64,000 nucleotides of DNA, from positions 124,001 through 188,000 of the forward strand of contig NZ_FNHV01000012.1 in NCBI RefSeq assembly GCF_900103585.1. Direction: 5' to 3'. The notes under the pieces were generated by a model that saw only the letters and a list, made by a program, of their open reading frames with translations, ran no database searches and had not been told where the DNA came from. Shown here piece after piece: positions 26,583 to 38,243 of the stretch (position 1 is the first letter of the stretch; every line of letters begins with the position of its first letter). The stretch comes from Streptomyces sp. cf386. GTDB taxonomy: Bacteria; Actinomycetota; Actinomycetes; Streptomycetales; Streptomycetaceae. The translations under genes and the position numbers were made by a program.

Positions 26583-27428
26583 GTGGTCAGCCAGGAGCAG
26601 CGGCGGCGTCAGCTCGCCCGGGAGAAGTTCTTGCGGCAGCAGCAGCGACGCACGGTCGCCCGGCGCAAGACGCGCACGCGCAACGCGGCGATCGCGTCGG
26701 CGCTCGCGGTGGTCATCATCGGCAGCCTCGCGCTGTACACGACCGGCGTCCTCAAGGGCGACGACGACAGCAAGAGCAACGCGAACGCGGAGGTCACTCC
26801 GAGCGCGACCAGCAAGGCCCCGGACCCGTGCGAGAAGCCCGCCGCGGGCAAGGTCAAGACGGCGACCTGGAAGAAGGAGCCGGAGCTGACCATCGACAAG
26901 TCGGCGAAGTACGCGATGAAGCTCGCGACGACGTGCGGTGACATAGACATCGCGCTCAAGGCGTCGGCCGCGCCGCACACCGTGAACTCGTTCGCCTTCC
27001 TCGCCGGCAAGGGCTACTTCGACCACAGCAAGTGCCACCGGCTCGTCGACAGCGGCATCTACGTGCTGCAGTGCGGTGATCCGCAGGGCACCGGCATGGG
27101 CGGCCCCGGGTACACGATTCCCGACGAGAACCTCAAGGACACGAGCCTCAAGGGCGGTGTGTACCCGGCGGGCACGGTCGCGATGGCCAACCAGTACAAC
27201 GCCCAGACGAAGGAGGGGCGCGACAGCGGGGGCAGTCAGTTCTTCCTCGTCTACCAGGACAGTCAGCTCCCGGCCGACTACACACCGTTCGGCACTGTGT
27301 CCGAGGCGGGCATGAAGGTCCTGAAGAAGATCGCGGGGGCTGGAGCGCAGGCCGCCGATCCCCAGACCATGAACACCGCCCCCAACGCGACGGTCGTCAT
27401 CAACAAGGCGACGGTCACGAAATCCTGA
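26583..27428 (+). CDS. Membrane-anchored cyclophilin-type peptidyl-prolyl isomerase
   Basis: The GTG at 26583 follows AGGAGAG and gives 281 residues. A charged cytoplasmic N-terminus (1-33) precedes a membrane segment (about 36-56), a Ser/Thr/Asp linker and the cyclophilin domain (about 110-278). Active-site motifs are degenerate but recognisable: FDHSKCHRLVDSG where many have FH-R, GTGMGGPGYTIPDE, and GGSQFFLVYQD. Two cysteines (CGDID and KCHR) and Cys in VLQCGD are in the extracytoplasmic domain. It probably assists folding of exported proteins. Confidence 0.92.
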   Translation: MVSQEQRRRQLAREKFLRQQQRRTVARRKTRTRNAAIASALAVVIIGSLALYTTGVLKGDDDSKSNANAEVTPSATSKAPDPCEKPAAGKVKTATWKKEPELTIDKSAKYAMKLATTCGDIDIALKASAAPHTVNSFAFLAGKGYFDHSKCHRLVDSGIYVLQCGDPQGTGMGGPGYTIPDENLKDTSLKGGVYPAGTVAMANQYNAQTKEGRDSGGSQFFLVYQDSQLPADYTPFGTVSEAGMKVLKKIAGAGAQAADPQTMNTAPNATVVINKATVTKS

Positions 27429-27562
27429 CCGCCAACTGCGTAATTTCGGTCGCGCGGGATGCGGACAGGCAACCCGCCGGTCGCCTATGTTGGCCGTGAC
27501 GAAACTGTGGACGATGCCCGGGGGAACACAGCCCCACGCAGGCATCATGTGGAGGAGGCGCT

Positions 27563-28792
27563 GTGAGCAGCGACCCGTGGGGCCGCGTCGACGAGACGGG
27601 GACCGTGTACGTGCGTACGGCCGACGGCGAGCAGGTCGTCGGTTCCTGGCAGGCCGGCTCCCCTGAGGAGGCGTTGGCCTACTTCGAGCGCAAGTACGAG
27701 GGCCTGGTCGTCGAAATCGGCCTCCTCGAGAAGCGAGTGAAGACCACCGACCTGTCGGCGAAGGACGCGCAGACCGCGATCGACCACATCCGTGAGCAGG
27801 TCGACGCGCACCACGCGGTCGGTGACCTGGACGCCCTGCGGACCCGCCTGGACAAGCTGGTCGAGACCGTCGGCAAGCGCCGCGAGGAGCGCAAGCAGCA
27901 GCGGGCCAAGCAGTCCGACGAGGCCCGGCACTCCAAGGAGGCGCTGGTCACCGAGGCGGAGGAGCTGGCTCGGTCCGACCAGTGGCGGGCAGCCGGTGAG
28001 CGGCTACGGGCCCTGGTGGACACCTGGAAGGGCCTGCCGCGGCTGGACCGCAAGTCGGACGACGAACTGTGGCACCGCTTCTCGCACGCCCGGTCGGCGT
28101 TCTCCAAGCGCCGCAAGGCGCACTTCGCGCAGCTGGACGCGCAGCGCGAGGAGGCCCGCAAGACCAAGGAGCGGCTGGTCGCCGACGCCGAGTCGCTGTC
28201 CGGTTCGACCGACTGGGGTCCGACGGCTGCCCGCTACCGCGAGCTGATGGCGGAGTGGAAGGCCGCGGGCCGCGCCCAGCGCGAGCACGAGGACGACCTG
28301 TGGAACCGCTTCCGTGGCGCCCAGGACATCTTCTTCGCCGCCCGCAGCTCGGTCTTCGCCGAGCGGGACGCCGAACAGGGCGAGAACCTGAAGCTGAAGG
28401 AGGAGCTGGCCGAGGAGGCCGAGAAGCTCCTGCCGATCGGCGACCTGAAGGGCACGCGTGCCGCCTTCCGCTCGATCAACGAGCGCTGGGAGGCCATCGG
28501 TCATGTGCCGCGCGACGCCCGCCCGAAGGTCGAGGGCCGGATGCACGCCGTCGAGCGGGCCATCCAGGAGGCCGAGGAGTCCGAGTGGCGCCGGACCAAC
28601 CCGGAGGCGCGCGCGCGTGCCGAGGGGCTGACCGGACAGCTTCAGGCCGCCGTGGACAAGCTGACGGGCCAGATCGAGCAGGCGCGTGCCCAGGGCAACA
28701 ACGCCAAGGCCGACAAGCTGGAGCGTGAGCTGGAGGGCCGCCAGGCGCTGCTGGACCAGGCGCTGAAGGGTCTTCAGGAGTTCGGCGGCTGA
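27563..28792 (+). CDS. DUF349 coiled-coil protein
   Basis: The GTG at 27563 follows GGAGGAGG and gives 409 residues. The protein is almost wholly helical and charged. It contains repeated W-x-x-x-G-R/x-L...LW.RF units of DUF349, for example QWRAAGERLRALVDTW then DDELWHRFSHARSAF, and DWGPTAARYRELMAEWKAAG then DDLWNRFRGAQDIFF, with a third repeat after 280. Function is unknown in bacteria. The gene is conserved between the cyclophilin and relA in streptomycetes and is convergent with relA. Confidence 0.88.
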   Translation: MSSDPWGRVDETGTVYVRTADGEQVVGSWQAGSPEEALAYFERKYEGLVVEIGLLEKRVKTTDLSAKDAQTAIDHIREQVDAHHAVGDLDALRTRLDKLVETVGKRREERKQQRAKQSDEARHSKEALVTEAEELARSDQWRAAGERLRALVDTWKGLPRLDRKSDDELWHRFSHARSAFSKRRKAHFAQLDAQREEARKTKERLVADAESLSGSTDWGPTAARYRELMAEWKAAGRAQREHEDDLWNRFRGAQDIFFAARSSVFAERDAEQGENLKLKEELAEEAEKLLPIGDLKGTRAAFRSINERWEAIGHVPRDARPKVEGRMHAVERAIQEAEESEWRRTNPEARARAEGLTGQLQAAVDKLTGQIEQARAQGNNAKADKLERELEGRQALLDQALKGLQEFGG

Positions 28793-28802
28793 CGCCGACT
28801 GC

Positions 28803-28840
28803 GAGAAGGGCCCCGTACCGCGAGGTACGGGGCCCTTCTC
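28803..28840. terminator. Bidirectional terminator between DUF349 gene and relA
   Basis: A perfect 17-bp stem, GAGAAGGGCCCCGTACC (28803-28819) with its complement at 28824-28840, closes a GCGA loop. It lies between two convergent genes. Confidence 0.9.
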
Positions 28841-28859
28841 GTATGCCGTACAGCTGTTT

Positions 28860-31394
<2,535 letters not shown>

Positions 31395-31514
31395 GAGGAC
31401 TCCTCGTGCGCGATCCGGGTCCCCCGGTCAGGCTCCGGAGACCCCATGGTAGCGATCCTGCGCTCCAGGATCGCCTTCAGCCCGATGTGAGGGACGTCTA
31501 CCGGAGAAACGCAA

Positions 31515-31547
31515 GAGGCGGGCACCGGATTCCTCAGGGCCCGCCTC
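31515..31547 (-). terminator. Terminator of the secreted-protein gene
   Basis: GAGGCGGGC (31515-31523) pairs with GCCCGCCTC (31539-31547), 35 bases after the stop. The same 9-bp stem sequence recurs in the apt terminator. Confidence 0.75.
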
Positions 31548-31581
31548 GGGTTCGTGTCAGGTCAATCCGAACACTTCAGGG

Positions 31582-31983
31582 TCAACGCCACTTGAGCGTC
31601 GAGAAGCCCTTGATCTGGATCTCCTTGTGGGCCGCGACGTTCCCCCACGGCACTTCCAGGGTTCCGGACTTGCGGCACGCCTCCGCGGACCACTTCGTGT
31701 TCCCGTTGACGAAGTACTTGACCTTGATACAAGGCGTACCCCTGTCGGCGGTCCAGCTGTAACGGACCCTGAGACCGCTGCTGCCCAGGAGCGAGCAGTG
31801 GTACTTCGACTTGCTCCACACGCCAGGTGCACCGACGGCGGACTTCCAGCTGTTGCAGTCCGCCCGAACCTTTGCGGTTTCCGCAGTACCGTCAGAGGCC
31901 GCGTTCGCTGACGCCACACCCCCAGACAGCGCTACGACTGAGGTGACGGCAACTATCCCCGCTGCAAACTTGCTCGAGATCAA
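31582..31983 (-). CDS. Small secreted protein with four cysteines, lineage-specific insertion
   Basis: A TTG at 31983 with GGGGAG eight bases upstream gives 133 residues; the longer frame from a TTG at 32007 has no ribosome binding site. A Sec signal peptide (about 1-28) ends with an ANA-A cleavage site. The mature part of about 105 residues has four cysteines (43, 63, 85, 103), enough for two disulfides, and alternating hydrophobic and charged residues suggesting a beta-sandwich. No family is recognised. It separates apt from relA, which are neighbours in related genomes, and its surroundings are visibly less GC-rich than the core genes, which suggests insertion. Confidence 0.75.
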   Translation of the reverse strand: MISSKFAAGIVAVTSVVALSGGVASANAASDGTAETAKVRADCNSWKSAVGAPGVWSKSKYHCSLLGSSGLRVRYSWTADRGTPCIKVKYFVNGNTKWSAEACRKSGTLEVPWGNVAAHKEIQIKGFSTLKWR

Positions 31984-32185
31984 TTCTCGAACTCCCCACT
32001 TGGTCAATCGTTCATGGTCAGCCCCCTCATCGGGGGCGATACTCAGCCTTCCTCAATTTGCATGTGCATCACAAGCAACTTGAGCAACATCTGAGCATCC
32101 AACCCCTAAGGACAACACCCGTCTCCCCACTCATGACGGAAAGTTGCCAATCATCAGGAAGTCGCTCCGAACAGCGCAGCAAAAC

Positions 32186-32221
32186 GAGGCGGGCGCCCAC
32201 GACTCCCCGGGCACCCGCCTC
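32186..32221 (-). terminator. apt terminator
   Basis: GAGGCGGGCGCCC (32186-32198) pairs with GGGCACCCGCCTC (32209-32221) with one wobble, and on the minus strand is followed by GTTTTG. It lies 15 bases after the apt stop. The rest of the 31984-32235 gap holds no gene, only a small GCCCCC/GGGGGC hairpin at 32021-32037. Confidence 0.85.
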
Positions 32222-32235
32222 TTTGGCCAGGAGCT

Positions 32236-32775
32236 TCAGACCGTGAGCAGCGACTCCAGCGGGGCCCCGGCCAGGAAGGGTTCCAGCCGGGCGCGGCCGC
32301 CCAGGAAGCCCAATTCCATCAAGACCGCGAGGCCGGCCAATTCAGCGCCCACCCTGCGGATCAGCTGGATCGAAGCCTCTGCCGTGCCACCCGTGGCGAG
32401 GACGTCGTCGATGACCAGCACGCGGTCGTCCCCAGTCAGATCCTCGGCATGCACCTCGATCTCGGCGGAGCCGTACTCCAGGTCGTACGCCTGGCTGAGC
32501 GTCGCTCCAGGGAGCTTGCCCGCCTTGCGTACGGGGATGAAGCCGATGCCCGCGCGGACCGCGACCGGCGCTCCGAGGATGAAGCCCCGGGCCTCCAGGC
32601 CGACGATCTTCGTGGCGCCGGTGTTCCCGGCGATCTCGGCCAGCGCGTCGGTCAGCGCCGTGAACGCCGCCGGGTCCGCCAGGAGCGGGGTGATGTCCTT
32701 GAACATCACCCCCGGCTCCGGGTAGTCCGCGACGTCACGGATACGGCTCAGCAGGAGTTCCCTGATGTCGGTCAT
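32236..32775 (-). CDS. apt: Adenine phosphoribosyltransferase
   Basis: It salvages adenine to AMP with PRPP. The ATG at 32775 overlaps the secF stop (ATGA) and gives 179 residues. The PRPP motif VLVIDDVLATGGTA and GLEARGFILGAPVA are intact. Coupling to secF is odd metabolically but conserved in actinobacteria (secD-secF-apt-relA). It ends at a strong terminator. Confidence 0.96.
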   Translation of the reverse strand: MTDIRELLLSRIRDVADYPEPGVMFKDITPLLADPAAFTALTDALAEIAGNTGATKIVGLEARGFILGAPVAVRAGIGFIPVRKAGKLPGATLSQAYDLEYGSAEIEVHAEDLTGDDRVLVIDDVLATGGTAEASIQLIRRVGAELAGLAVLMELGFLGGRARLEPFLAGAPLESLLTV

Positions 32776-33896
32776 CGACGCTTCCCCGAGGGTCGGCCAC
32801 GGCCCCGGCCACGGGACGCGGGCTGGTTGCGCGGGCCGACGACCGCGGGGGCCGCGTCCTCCGGCTCGTCGCCGAGCACCTCGTCGCTGTCCGGGACGTC
32901 CGAGGCCGTGCCCTGTGCGGCGGCCTGGGCGCGCTTGGCGAGCACGCGCTTGCGCAGGGCCTTCATCTGCGGCTCGAGCTCCTTGAGGTCGGCGACGAGC
33001 GGCGTGGCGATGAAGATCGAGGAGTACGCACCGGCCGCGAGGCCGACGAACAGCGACAGCGAGATGTCGTTGAGCATGCCGGCGCCGAGGAAGCCGCCAC
33101 CGATGAACAGCAGGCCCGCCACCGGCAGCAGGGCGACCACCGTGGTGTTGATCGAACGGACCAGGGTGCTGTTGATCGAGCGGTTGGCGACGTCGCTGTA
33201 GGTCCAGCGGGTCTGTTTGGTGATGTCCTTCGTCTGCTCCTTGAGGCTGTCGAAGACGACGACCGTGTCGTAGAGCGAGTAACCGAGGATCGTCAGCAGA
33301 CCGATCACCGTGCCTGGTGTGACCTCGAAGCCGACCAGCGCGTAGATACCGACGGTGATGGTGATGTCGTGGATCAGGGCGACGAACGCGGCGAGCGCCA
33401 TACGCCACTCGAACGCGATCGCCAGATAGATCACCACGAGGACCAGGAAGATGGCGAGGCCCTGCCAGGCCTTGGTGGCGATCTGCTCACCCCAGCTGGG
33501 GCCGACCAGCTCCCCGGTAACGGCACTCTCCTCGACGCCCAGCTTCTCGGCCAGCTCGGCCGAGACCTTGTCGGCCTTGGCCGTGTCGATGCCCGAGACC
33601 TGGATGCGCAGCTTGGCGTCGTCGCCGCTGCCGAGCTTCTGGACGATCGCGTCGTGGCCGGACGCCTCTTCCGCGTACTCCTGCGCCTGGGACACCGAGA
33701 CGCTGGTCTTCGGGGTGTTGAAGACCGCTCCGCCCTGGAACTCGATGCCCATGTTCAGGCCGCGCACCGCCAGGCCGACGATGGCCGTGATGGTGATCAG
33801 GATCGAGATGCCGTACCAGAGCTTGCGGTTGCCGACGAAGTCGTAGCCGACCTCGCCACGGTGCAGTCGGGCGCCGAGGTTGCCGAGCTTCGACAT
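32772..33896 (-). CDS. secF: Protein-export membrane protein SecF
   Basis: SecF and SecD use the proton gradient to pull exported proteins through SecYEG. The ATG at 33896, one base after the secD stop, gives 374 residues. There are six membrane segments with the family motifs GIEFQGGAVFN, GYSLYDTVVVFD and NRSINSTLVRSINT. The C-terminal cytoplasmic tail is extended, with acidic (DSDEVLGDEPEDAA) and basic (RGRGRGRPSGKRR) runs. Confidence 0.96.
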   Translation of the reverse strand: MSKLGNLGARLHRGEVGYDFVGNRKLWYGISILITITAIVGLAVRGLNMGIEFQGGAVFNTPKTSVSVSQAQEYAEEASGHDAIVQKLGSGDDAKLRIQVSGIDTAKADKVSAELAEKLGVEESAVTGELVGPSWGEQIATKAWQGLAIFLVLVVIYLAIAFEWRMALAAFVALIHDITITVGIYALVGFEVTPGTVIGLLTILGYSLYDTVVVFDSLKEQTKDITKQTRWTYSDVANRSINSTLVRSINTTVVALLPVAGLLFIGGGFLGAGMLNDISLSLFVGLAAGAYSSIFIATPLVADLKELEPQMKALRKRVLAKRAQAAAQGTASDVPDSDEVLGDEPEDAAPAVVGPRNQPASRGRGRGRPSGKRR

Positions 33897-33897
33897 C

Positions 33898-35661
33898 TCA
33901 CGCCTCCTTCGTCTCGACGGGGGCGGAGGGTCGGCGGGTGCGGCGCAGCGGCGGCGTGGCACCCAGTCGCTTGGGATCGAGGCCGGACCACTTGTGGCCG
34001 CTTCCGAAGAACTTGGTGCGGGCCAGGAGGGTGAGCAGCGGCTTGGTGAACAGGAACACGACGACCACGTCGAGCAGGGTGGTCAGGCCGAGCGTGAACG
34101 CGAAGCCCTGGACCTTGCCGACGGTGACGATGAACAGCACGGCGGCGGCGAGGAACGACACGAAGTCGGAGACCAGGATGGTGCGCCGGGCACGCGGCCA
34201 GGCCCGCTCGACGGCGGGGCGCAGGGAGCGGCCCTCGCGGATCTCGTCGCGGACGCGTTCGAAGTACACGATGAACGAGTCCGCTGTGATGCCGATGGCG
34301 ACGATGGCACCGCAGACGGCCGGCAGGTTCAGCGCGAAGCCGATGGCAGGGCCGAGCAGCGCCATGATCGTGTACGTCAGGGCCGCGGAGACCAGCAGCG
34401 AGAGGAGCGCGATGATCGACAGGCCGCGGTAGTAGATCAGCAGGTAGATGACGACCAGGGCGAGACCGATCGCACCGGCGATCAGACCGGCCTTGAGCTG
34501 CTCGCCGCCGAGTGCCGGGGACACCGTGGTGACGCTGTCCTCTTGGAAGGACAGCGGCAAGGCGCCGTACGAGAGCATGTTGGCGAGGCTCTGGGCATCC
34601 TGCTGGGTGAAGCTGCCGGAGATCTGCGCGTTGCCGCCGCTGATAGCGCCCTGGACGAACGGGTGGGAGACGACCTCGTCGTCCAGAACGATCGCGAACT
34701 CGTTCTGCGGGGTGGTCTGCTGCGCCAGCTTGCCTGTGATGCTGGCGAACTTCTTGGCACCGGCGGAATTGAAGGTCATGTTGACCTGCCAGCCTGCGCC
34801 GCTCTGGGTGTCGAAGGCCGCCTGGGCCTTCTTGATCTCGGTGCCGTCGACGTCGACCGGACCCAGCAGGAACTTGCTCCACACCTTGTCGTCCTGGCCG
34901 CAGGCGACGGTGGGTTCATCCTTTTTGGCTCCCTTGCCCGCGGCGGCGCGCTGCTTCGGGTCAGTGCAGTCGAGCGCTGCGTACGCCTTCCCCAAATCAC
35001 CCGACGAGGAGCCGGAGGTGCTGGACGCGGATGGCGAAGGGCTGCCGGAGGTCTCGGGGCTGTTGCTCGCGGACGGCTTGGCGTCCGCCTTCAGCGCCTC
35101 AGTGACGGCGCGGCCCTGCGAGGTGGCGCTGGCCGACGGGCCAGGGGAGCCGGAGGTCGCGGAGTCCTTGGCGCCAGCCTTATCGGTGCTGGAGGCGCTC
35201 GGGGAGCCGCTCCCGCTGGGGCTCGCGCTCGGAGTGGGTGTCGCCGTGCCGGTGGCGGCCTCGCGCTGCAGGACCGGGCGGAAGTAGAGCTTGGCAGTCG
35301 TGCCGACCTGGTCCCGGGCTTCCTTGGAGTTCGTGCCCTTGGGGATGTTGACAATGATGTTCTTGTCGCCCTGGGTCTGAACCTCGGACTCGGAGACACC
35401 CAGACCATTGACGCGGCGCTCCATGATCTGGACCGCGGTGTTCATGTTGGTCTGATTGATCGCGGATTCCTGGCCGGGCTCGGCTTCCGCACGGAGCGTG
35501 ATGCTCGTGCCGCCGGCGAGGTCGATGCCAAGACGCGGAGTGGTGTGCCCCGAGGCGAACATTCCTCCGGTGAGCGCCGCGATGGCGATCAGGATGAAGG
35601 CCAGCGAGCGCCCCGGCTTGCTCTGGGCGCTCGCGCTCCGGCCCTTCTTAGGTGCTGCCAC
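33898..35661 (-). CDS. secD: Protein translocase subunit SecD
   Basis: The GTG at 35661 gives 587 residues. An N-terminal membrane segment (about 20-36) is followed by GIDLAGGTSITLRAE, the periplasmic P1 domain, five further membrane segments and the typical ADSFIVYFERVRDE. The P1 region is interrupted by a Ser/Pro/Thr/Ala-rich low-complexity insert of about 85 residues (about 137-221), which would sit outside the membrane. Such inserts occur in streptomycete SecD, with no known role. The start is weakly supported by GAGGGAG nine bases upstream. Confidence 0.95.
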   Translation of the reverse strand: MAAPKKGRSASAQSKPGRSLAFILIAIAALTGGMFASGHTTPRLGIDLAGGTSITLRAEAEPGQESAINQTNMNTAVQIMERRVNGLGVSESEVQTQGDKNIIVNIPKGTNSKEARDQVGTTAKLYFRPVLQREAATGTATPTPSASPSGSGSPSASSTDKAGAKDSATSGSPGPSASATSQGRAVTEALKADAKPSASNSPETSGSPSPSASSTSGSSSGDLGKAYAALDCTDPKQRAAAGKGAKKDEPTVACGQDDKVWSKFLLGPVDVDGTEIKKAQAAFDTQSGAGWQVNMTFNSAGAKKFASITGKLAQQTTPQNEFAIVLDDEVVSHPFVQGAISGGNAQISGSFTQQDAQSLANMLSYGALPLSFQEDSVTTVSPALGGEQLKAGLIAGAIGLALVVIYLLIYYRGLSIIALLSLLVSAALTYTIMALLGPAIGFALNLPAVCGAIVAIGITADSFIVYFERVRDEIREGRSLRPAVERAWPRARRTILVSDFVSFLAAAVLFIVTVGKVQGFAFTLGLTTLLDVVVVFLFTKPLLTLLARTKFFGSGHKWSGLDPKRLGATPPLRRTRRPSAPVETKEA

Positions 35662-35753
35662 CTTCTCGTACTCCCTCTCGGGCCGCCTCGCGCCGGATCA
35701 GCGGGCGGGCGGCCATGACATGGTGTAGGGATCCCCGTGCGAGATCGGCATGC

Positions 35754-35787
35754 CCGGGGGCGCGCAGGCGTGGCCCGCGCGCCCCGG
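35754..35787 (-). terminator. Hairpin between yajC and secD
   Basis: CCGGGGGCGCGC (35754-35765) pairs with GCGCGCCCCGG (35777-35787), 7 bases beyond the yajC stop. It may end most yajC transcripts or stabilise their 3' ends. The 133-base gap then probably carries a secD promoter. Confidence 0.55.
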
Positions 35788-35794
35788 CACATGG

Positions 35795-36298
35795 CTACTT
35801 CGCCTCAGAGTCGCCGTCGGTCTTCTTCGGCTCGTCCGCCTTGGCCTCGGCGGCCACGGCGTCGTCGGAGGACTCCTCGGCCTCGTCCTTCGCGTCCTCG
35901 TCCTTCTTGGCGAAGTCGACGGGCTTGTCGTCGGAGTCGGCGGCAGCGGCGGGCTCGTCGGTCCCGGTGAGGGAGGAGGCGTCGTCCGGGACGACGTCGG
36001 ACTTCAGGTCGTGCTCGACGCCGTGCACGATGCGGTTGTACTCGTCGTCGGAGAGGACGGCACCGATCGCGTTCTTGGCGAAGAGGAGCTCCACACCCGG
36101 GCCGGCGTCGACGAGGACGGTGTCGTCGCTGACCTCCTTGACGGTGGCGTACATGCCCCCGATGGTGCGGACACCGGATCCGGGCTGCATCTGGTTCCGC
36201 ATGTCGGCGGCCTGCTGCTGCTTCTTCTTGGCCGACCGGGTCATCAGGAACATGGCCCCGATGAGCACGATGAACGGGAGGAGGGTCACGAGACTCAC
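35795..36298 (-). CDS. yajC: Preprotein translocase accessory subunit YajC
   Basis: The 167-residue protein has one N-terminal membrane segment (LVTLLPFIVLIGAMFLMTR), the conserved YajC cytoplasmic core (KKKQQQAADMRNQMQPGSGVRTIGG, split here as KKKQQQAADM and QPGSGVRTIGG), and a long acidic C-terminal tail rich in Asp, Glu, Ala and Lys (about 105-167) that most YajC proteins lack. It is upstream of secDF, as usual. Confidence 0.93.
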   Translation of the reverse strand: MSLVTLLPFIVLIGAMFLMTRSAKKKQQQAADMRNQMQPGSGVRTIGGMYATVKEVSDDTVLVDAGPGVELLFAKNAIGAVLSDDEYNRIVHGVEHDLKSDVVPDDASSLTGTDEPAAAADSDDKPVDFAKKDEDAKDEAEESSDDAVAAEAKADEPKKTDGDSEAK

Positions 36299-36473
36299 GG
36301 GTCGGAACTTCCTTCACACGACCGCGATGGTGAGCGGCCTGATGGTTGGGGGTTTATGTGCCGCCGACAACGGCGGCATCGGCGGAGTCTAAGCGAGTCC
36401 CCGCGCATGGAACAACGCTCAGCATGGCACCGGGGTTCCTACTACGGCCACTGTGCTCGCCGTGACGGAGCCT

Positions 36474-37544
36474 TCACGTCCCGAACAGGTCCTGTTGTCC
36501 GTTTCCCGCAGCTGACGAGCGGGGCGGGGTGAGGCCGAGGTGCGCCCAAGCCGCGGGGGTGGCGACCCGGCCGCGCGGGGTGCGGGCGAGCAGGCCCTCC
36601 CGTACGAGGAAGGGTTCGGCGACCTCCTCCACGGTCTCGCGCTCCTCCCCCACCGCGACGGCGAGCGTGGACAGGCCGACCGGGCCGCCGCCGAACAGCT
36701 TCAGCAGGGCCTCCAGGACGGCGCGGTCGAGCCGGTCGAGGCCCCGGGCGTCGACCTCGTACACGGCGAGGGCGGCCCCGGCGATCTCCCGCGTGATGAT
36801 CCCGTCCGCCTTGACCTGGGCGTAGTCACGGACGCGGCGCAGCAGGCGGTTGGCGATACGGGGCGTACCGCGCGAGCGGCCGGCGATCTCGGCGGCGCCT
36901 TCGGCCTCGATCTCGAGGTCCAGAAGGTTCGCGGAGCGGTGGATGACGCGCTCCAGCTCGGCGGGCTCGTAGAACTCCATGTGCGCGGTGAAGCCGAAGC
37001 GGTCGCGCAGCGGGGGCGGCAGCAGGCCCGCGCGCGTGGTGGCGCCGACCAGGGTGAACGGGGGCAGTTCGAGCGGGATGGCGGTGGCGCCCGGTCCCTT
37101 GCCGACGATCACGTCGACGCGGAAGTCCTCCATCGCCATGTACAGCATCTCCTCGGCGGGCCGGGACATGCGGTGGATCTCGTCGAGGAAGAGGACCTCG
37201 CCCTCCTGGAGGGAGGAGAGGATCGCGGCGAGATCGCCTGCGTGCTGGATGGCGGGGCCGCTGGTGATGCGGATCGGGGCGCCCATCTCGGCCGCGATGA
37301 TCATCGAGAGGGTCGTCTTGCCGAGGCCGGGGGCGCCGGAGAGCAGCACATGGTCGGCGGTGGCGCCACGCGCTCGTGCGGCACGCAGGACGAGGTCGAG
37401 CTGTTCGCGGACCTTCTCCTGGCCGATGAACTCGCCCAGGTCCTTCGGGCGCAGCGCGGCCTCGACGGCCTGGTCCTCACGGTCGGCGGACGCACCGACG
37501 AGCCGCTCGGGGGCGGGGGTGTCGGTGGTGTCGTCCCAGTTCAT
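36474..37544 (-). CDS. ruvB: Holliday junction branch migration ATPase RuvB
   Basis: This hexameric AAA+ motor drives branch migration with RuvA. The 356 residues include DFIGQ-type LGEFIGQEKVREQL, Walker A GAPGLGKTT, Walker B LFLDEIHRM, sensor motif GATTRAG, and the C-terminal winged helix (RTPRGRVATPAAWAHL). It is 93 bases downstream of ruvA; the 175 bases before yajC hold no gene. Confidence 0.96.
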   Translation of the reverse strand: MNWDDTTDTPAPERLVGASADREDQAVEAALRPKDLGEFIGQEKVREQLDLVLRAARARGATADHVLLSGAPGLGKTTLSMIIAAEMGAPIRITSGPAIQHAGDLAAILSSLQEGEVLFLDEIHRMSRPAEEMLYMAMEDFRVDVIVGKGPGATAIPLELPPFTLVGATTRAGLLPPPLRDRFGFTAHMEFYEPAELERVIHRSANLLDLEIEAEGAAEIAGRSRGTPRIANRLLRRVRDYAQVKADGIITREIAGAALAVYEVDARGLDRLDRAVLEALLKLFGGGPVGLSTLAVAVGEERETVEEVAEPFLVREGLLARTPRGRVATPAAWAHLGLTPPRSSAAGNGQQDLFGT

Positions 37545-37637
37545 GGAGTGTGCCTCGGGGTCGCGGTCGGGTGGGTCGTACGAGGATCAGGGCGTCCCCC
37601 GGAGTCGGGCCCTCAGGCCTTCCGGGGCGCCGCTCGG

Positions 37638-38243
37638 TCAGCGCGCTCTGTTGAGGGTCTGCAGAGCGGCCTTGAGCAACTGGCCCACCTGCGGCGTGCC
37701 CTCGGCGGCTTCCGCCTGTGGCGTCACCGCGGCGACCGCCTCGTCGGCCTCGCGGGTCGCGTAGCCGAGGCCGATCAAGGCGGCGTGCAGCTGGTCGCGC
37801 CAGCCCTGGGTGACCGGGGCGCCCACGGCGGGCGCGCCGATGGGTTCGCCGAGGCGGTCCTTCAGCTCCAGGAGCAGCTTCTGGGCGCCCTTCTTGCCGA
37901 TGCCGGGGACGGCGGTGAGCGACTTCTCGTCTGCGGTCGCCACGGCTCGGCGCAGGGCGTCGGGCGAGTGCACCGCCAGCATCGCCTGGGCCAGTCGCGG
38001 GCCGACTCCGCTCGCGGTCTGGAGCAGCTCGAACGTCTGCCGCTCGTCGTCGTCCGCGAAGCCGTACAGCGTGAGCGAGTCCTCGCGGACCACCAGCGAG
38101 GTGTGCAGCTTGGCGGGCTTGCCGAGGCGCAGGGTGGACAGCGTGTTCGGCGTGCACTGGACGGCCATGCCGACCCCGCCCACCTCGACGACCGCGGCGT
38201 CCGGAGCGAGTGCGGCCACTGTGCCGCTGACGAAGGCGATCAT
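37638..38243 (-). CDS. ruvA: Holliday junction DNA helicase subunit RuvA
   Basis: RuvA binds four-way junctions and loads RuvB. The ATG at 38243 overlaps the ruvC stop (ATGA) and gives 201 residues. The OB domain starts MIAFVSGTVA; helix-hairpin-helix motifs are ASGVGPRLAQAML and VPGIGKKGAQKLLLEL; the RuvB-contacting domain III is at the C-terminus. Confidence 0.96.
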   Translation of the reverse strand: MIAFVSGTVAALAPDAAVVEVGGVGMAVQCTPNTLSTLRLGKPAKLHTSLVVREDSLTLYGFADDDERQTFELLQTASGVGPRLAQAMLAVHSPDALRRAVATADEKSLTAVPGIGKKGAQKLLLELKDRLGEPIGAPAVGAPVTQGWRDQLHAALIGLGYATREADEAVAAVTPQAEAAEGTPQVGQLLKAALQTLNRAR

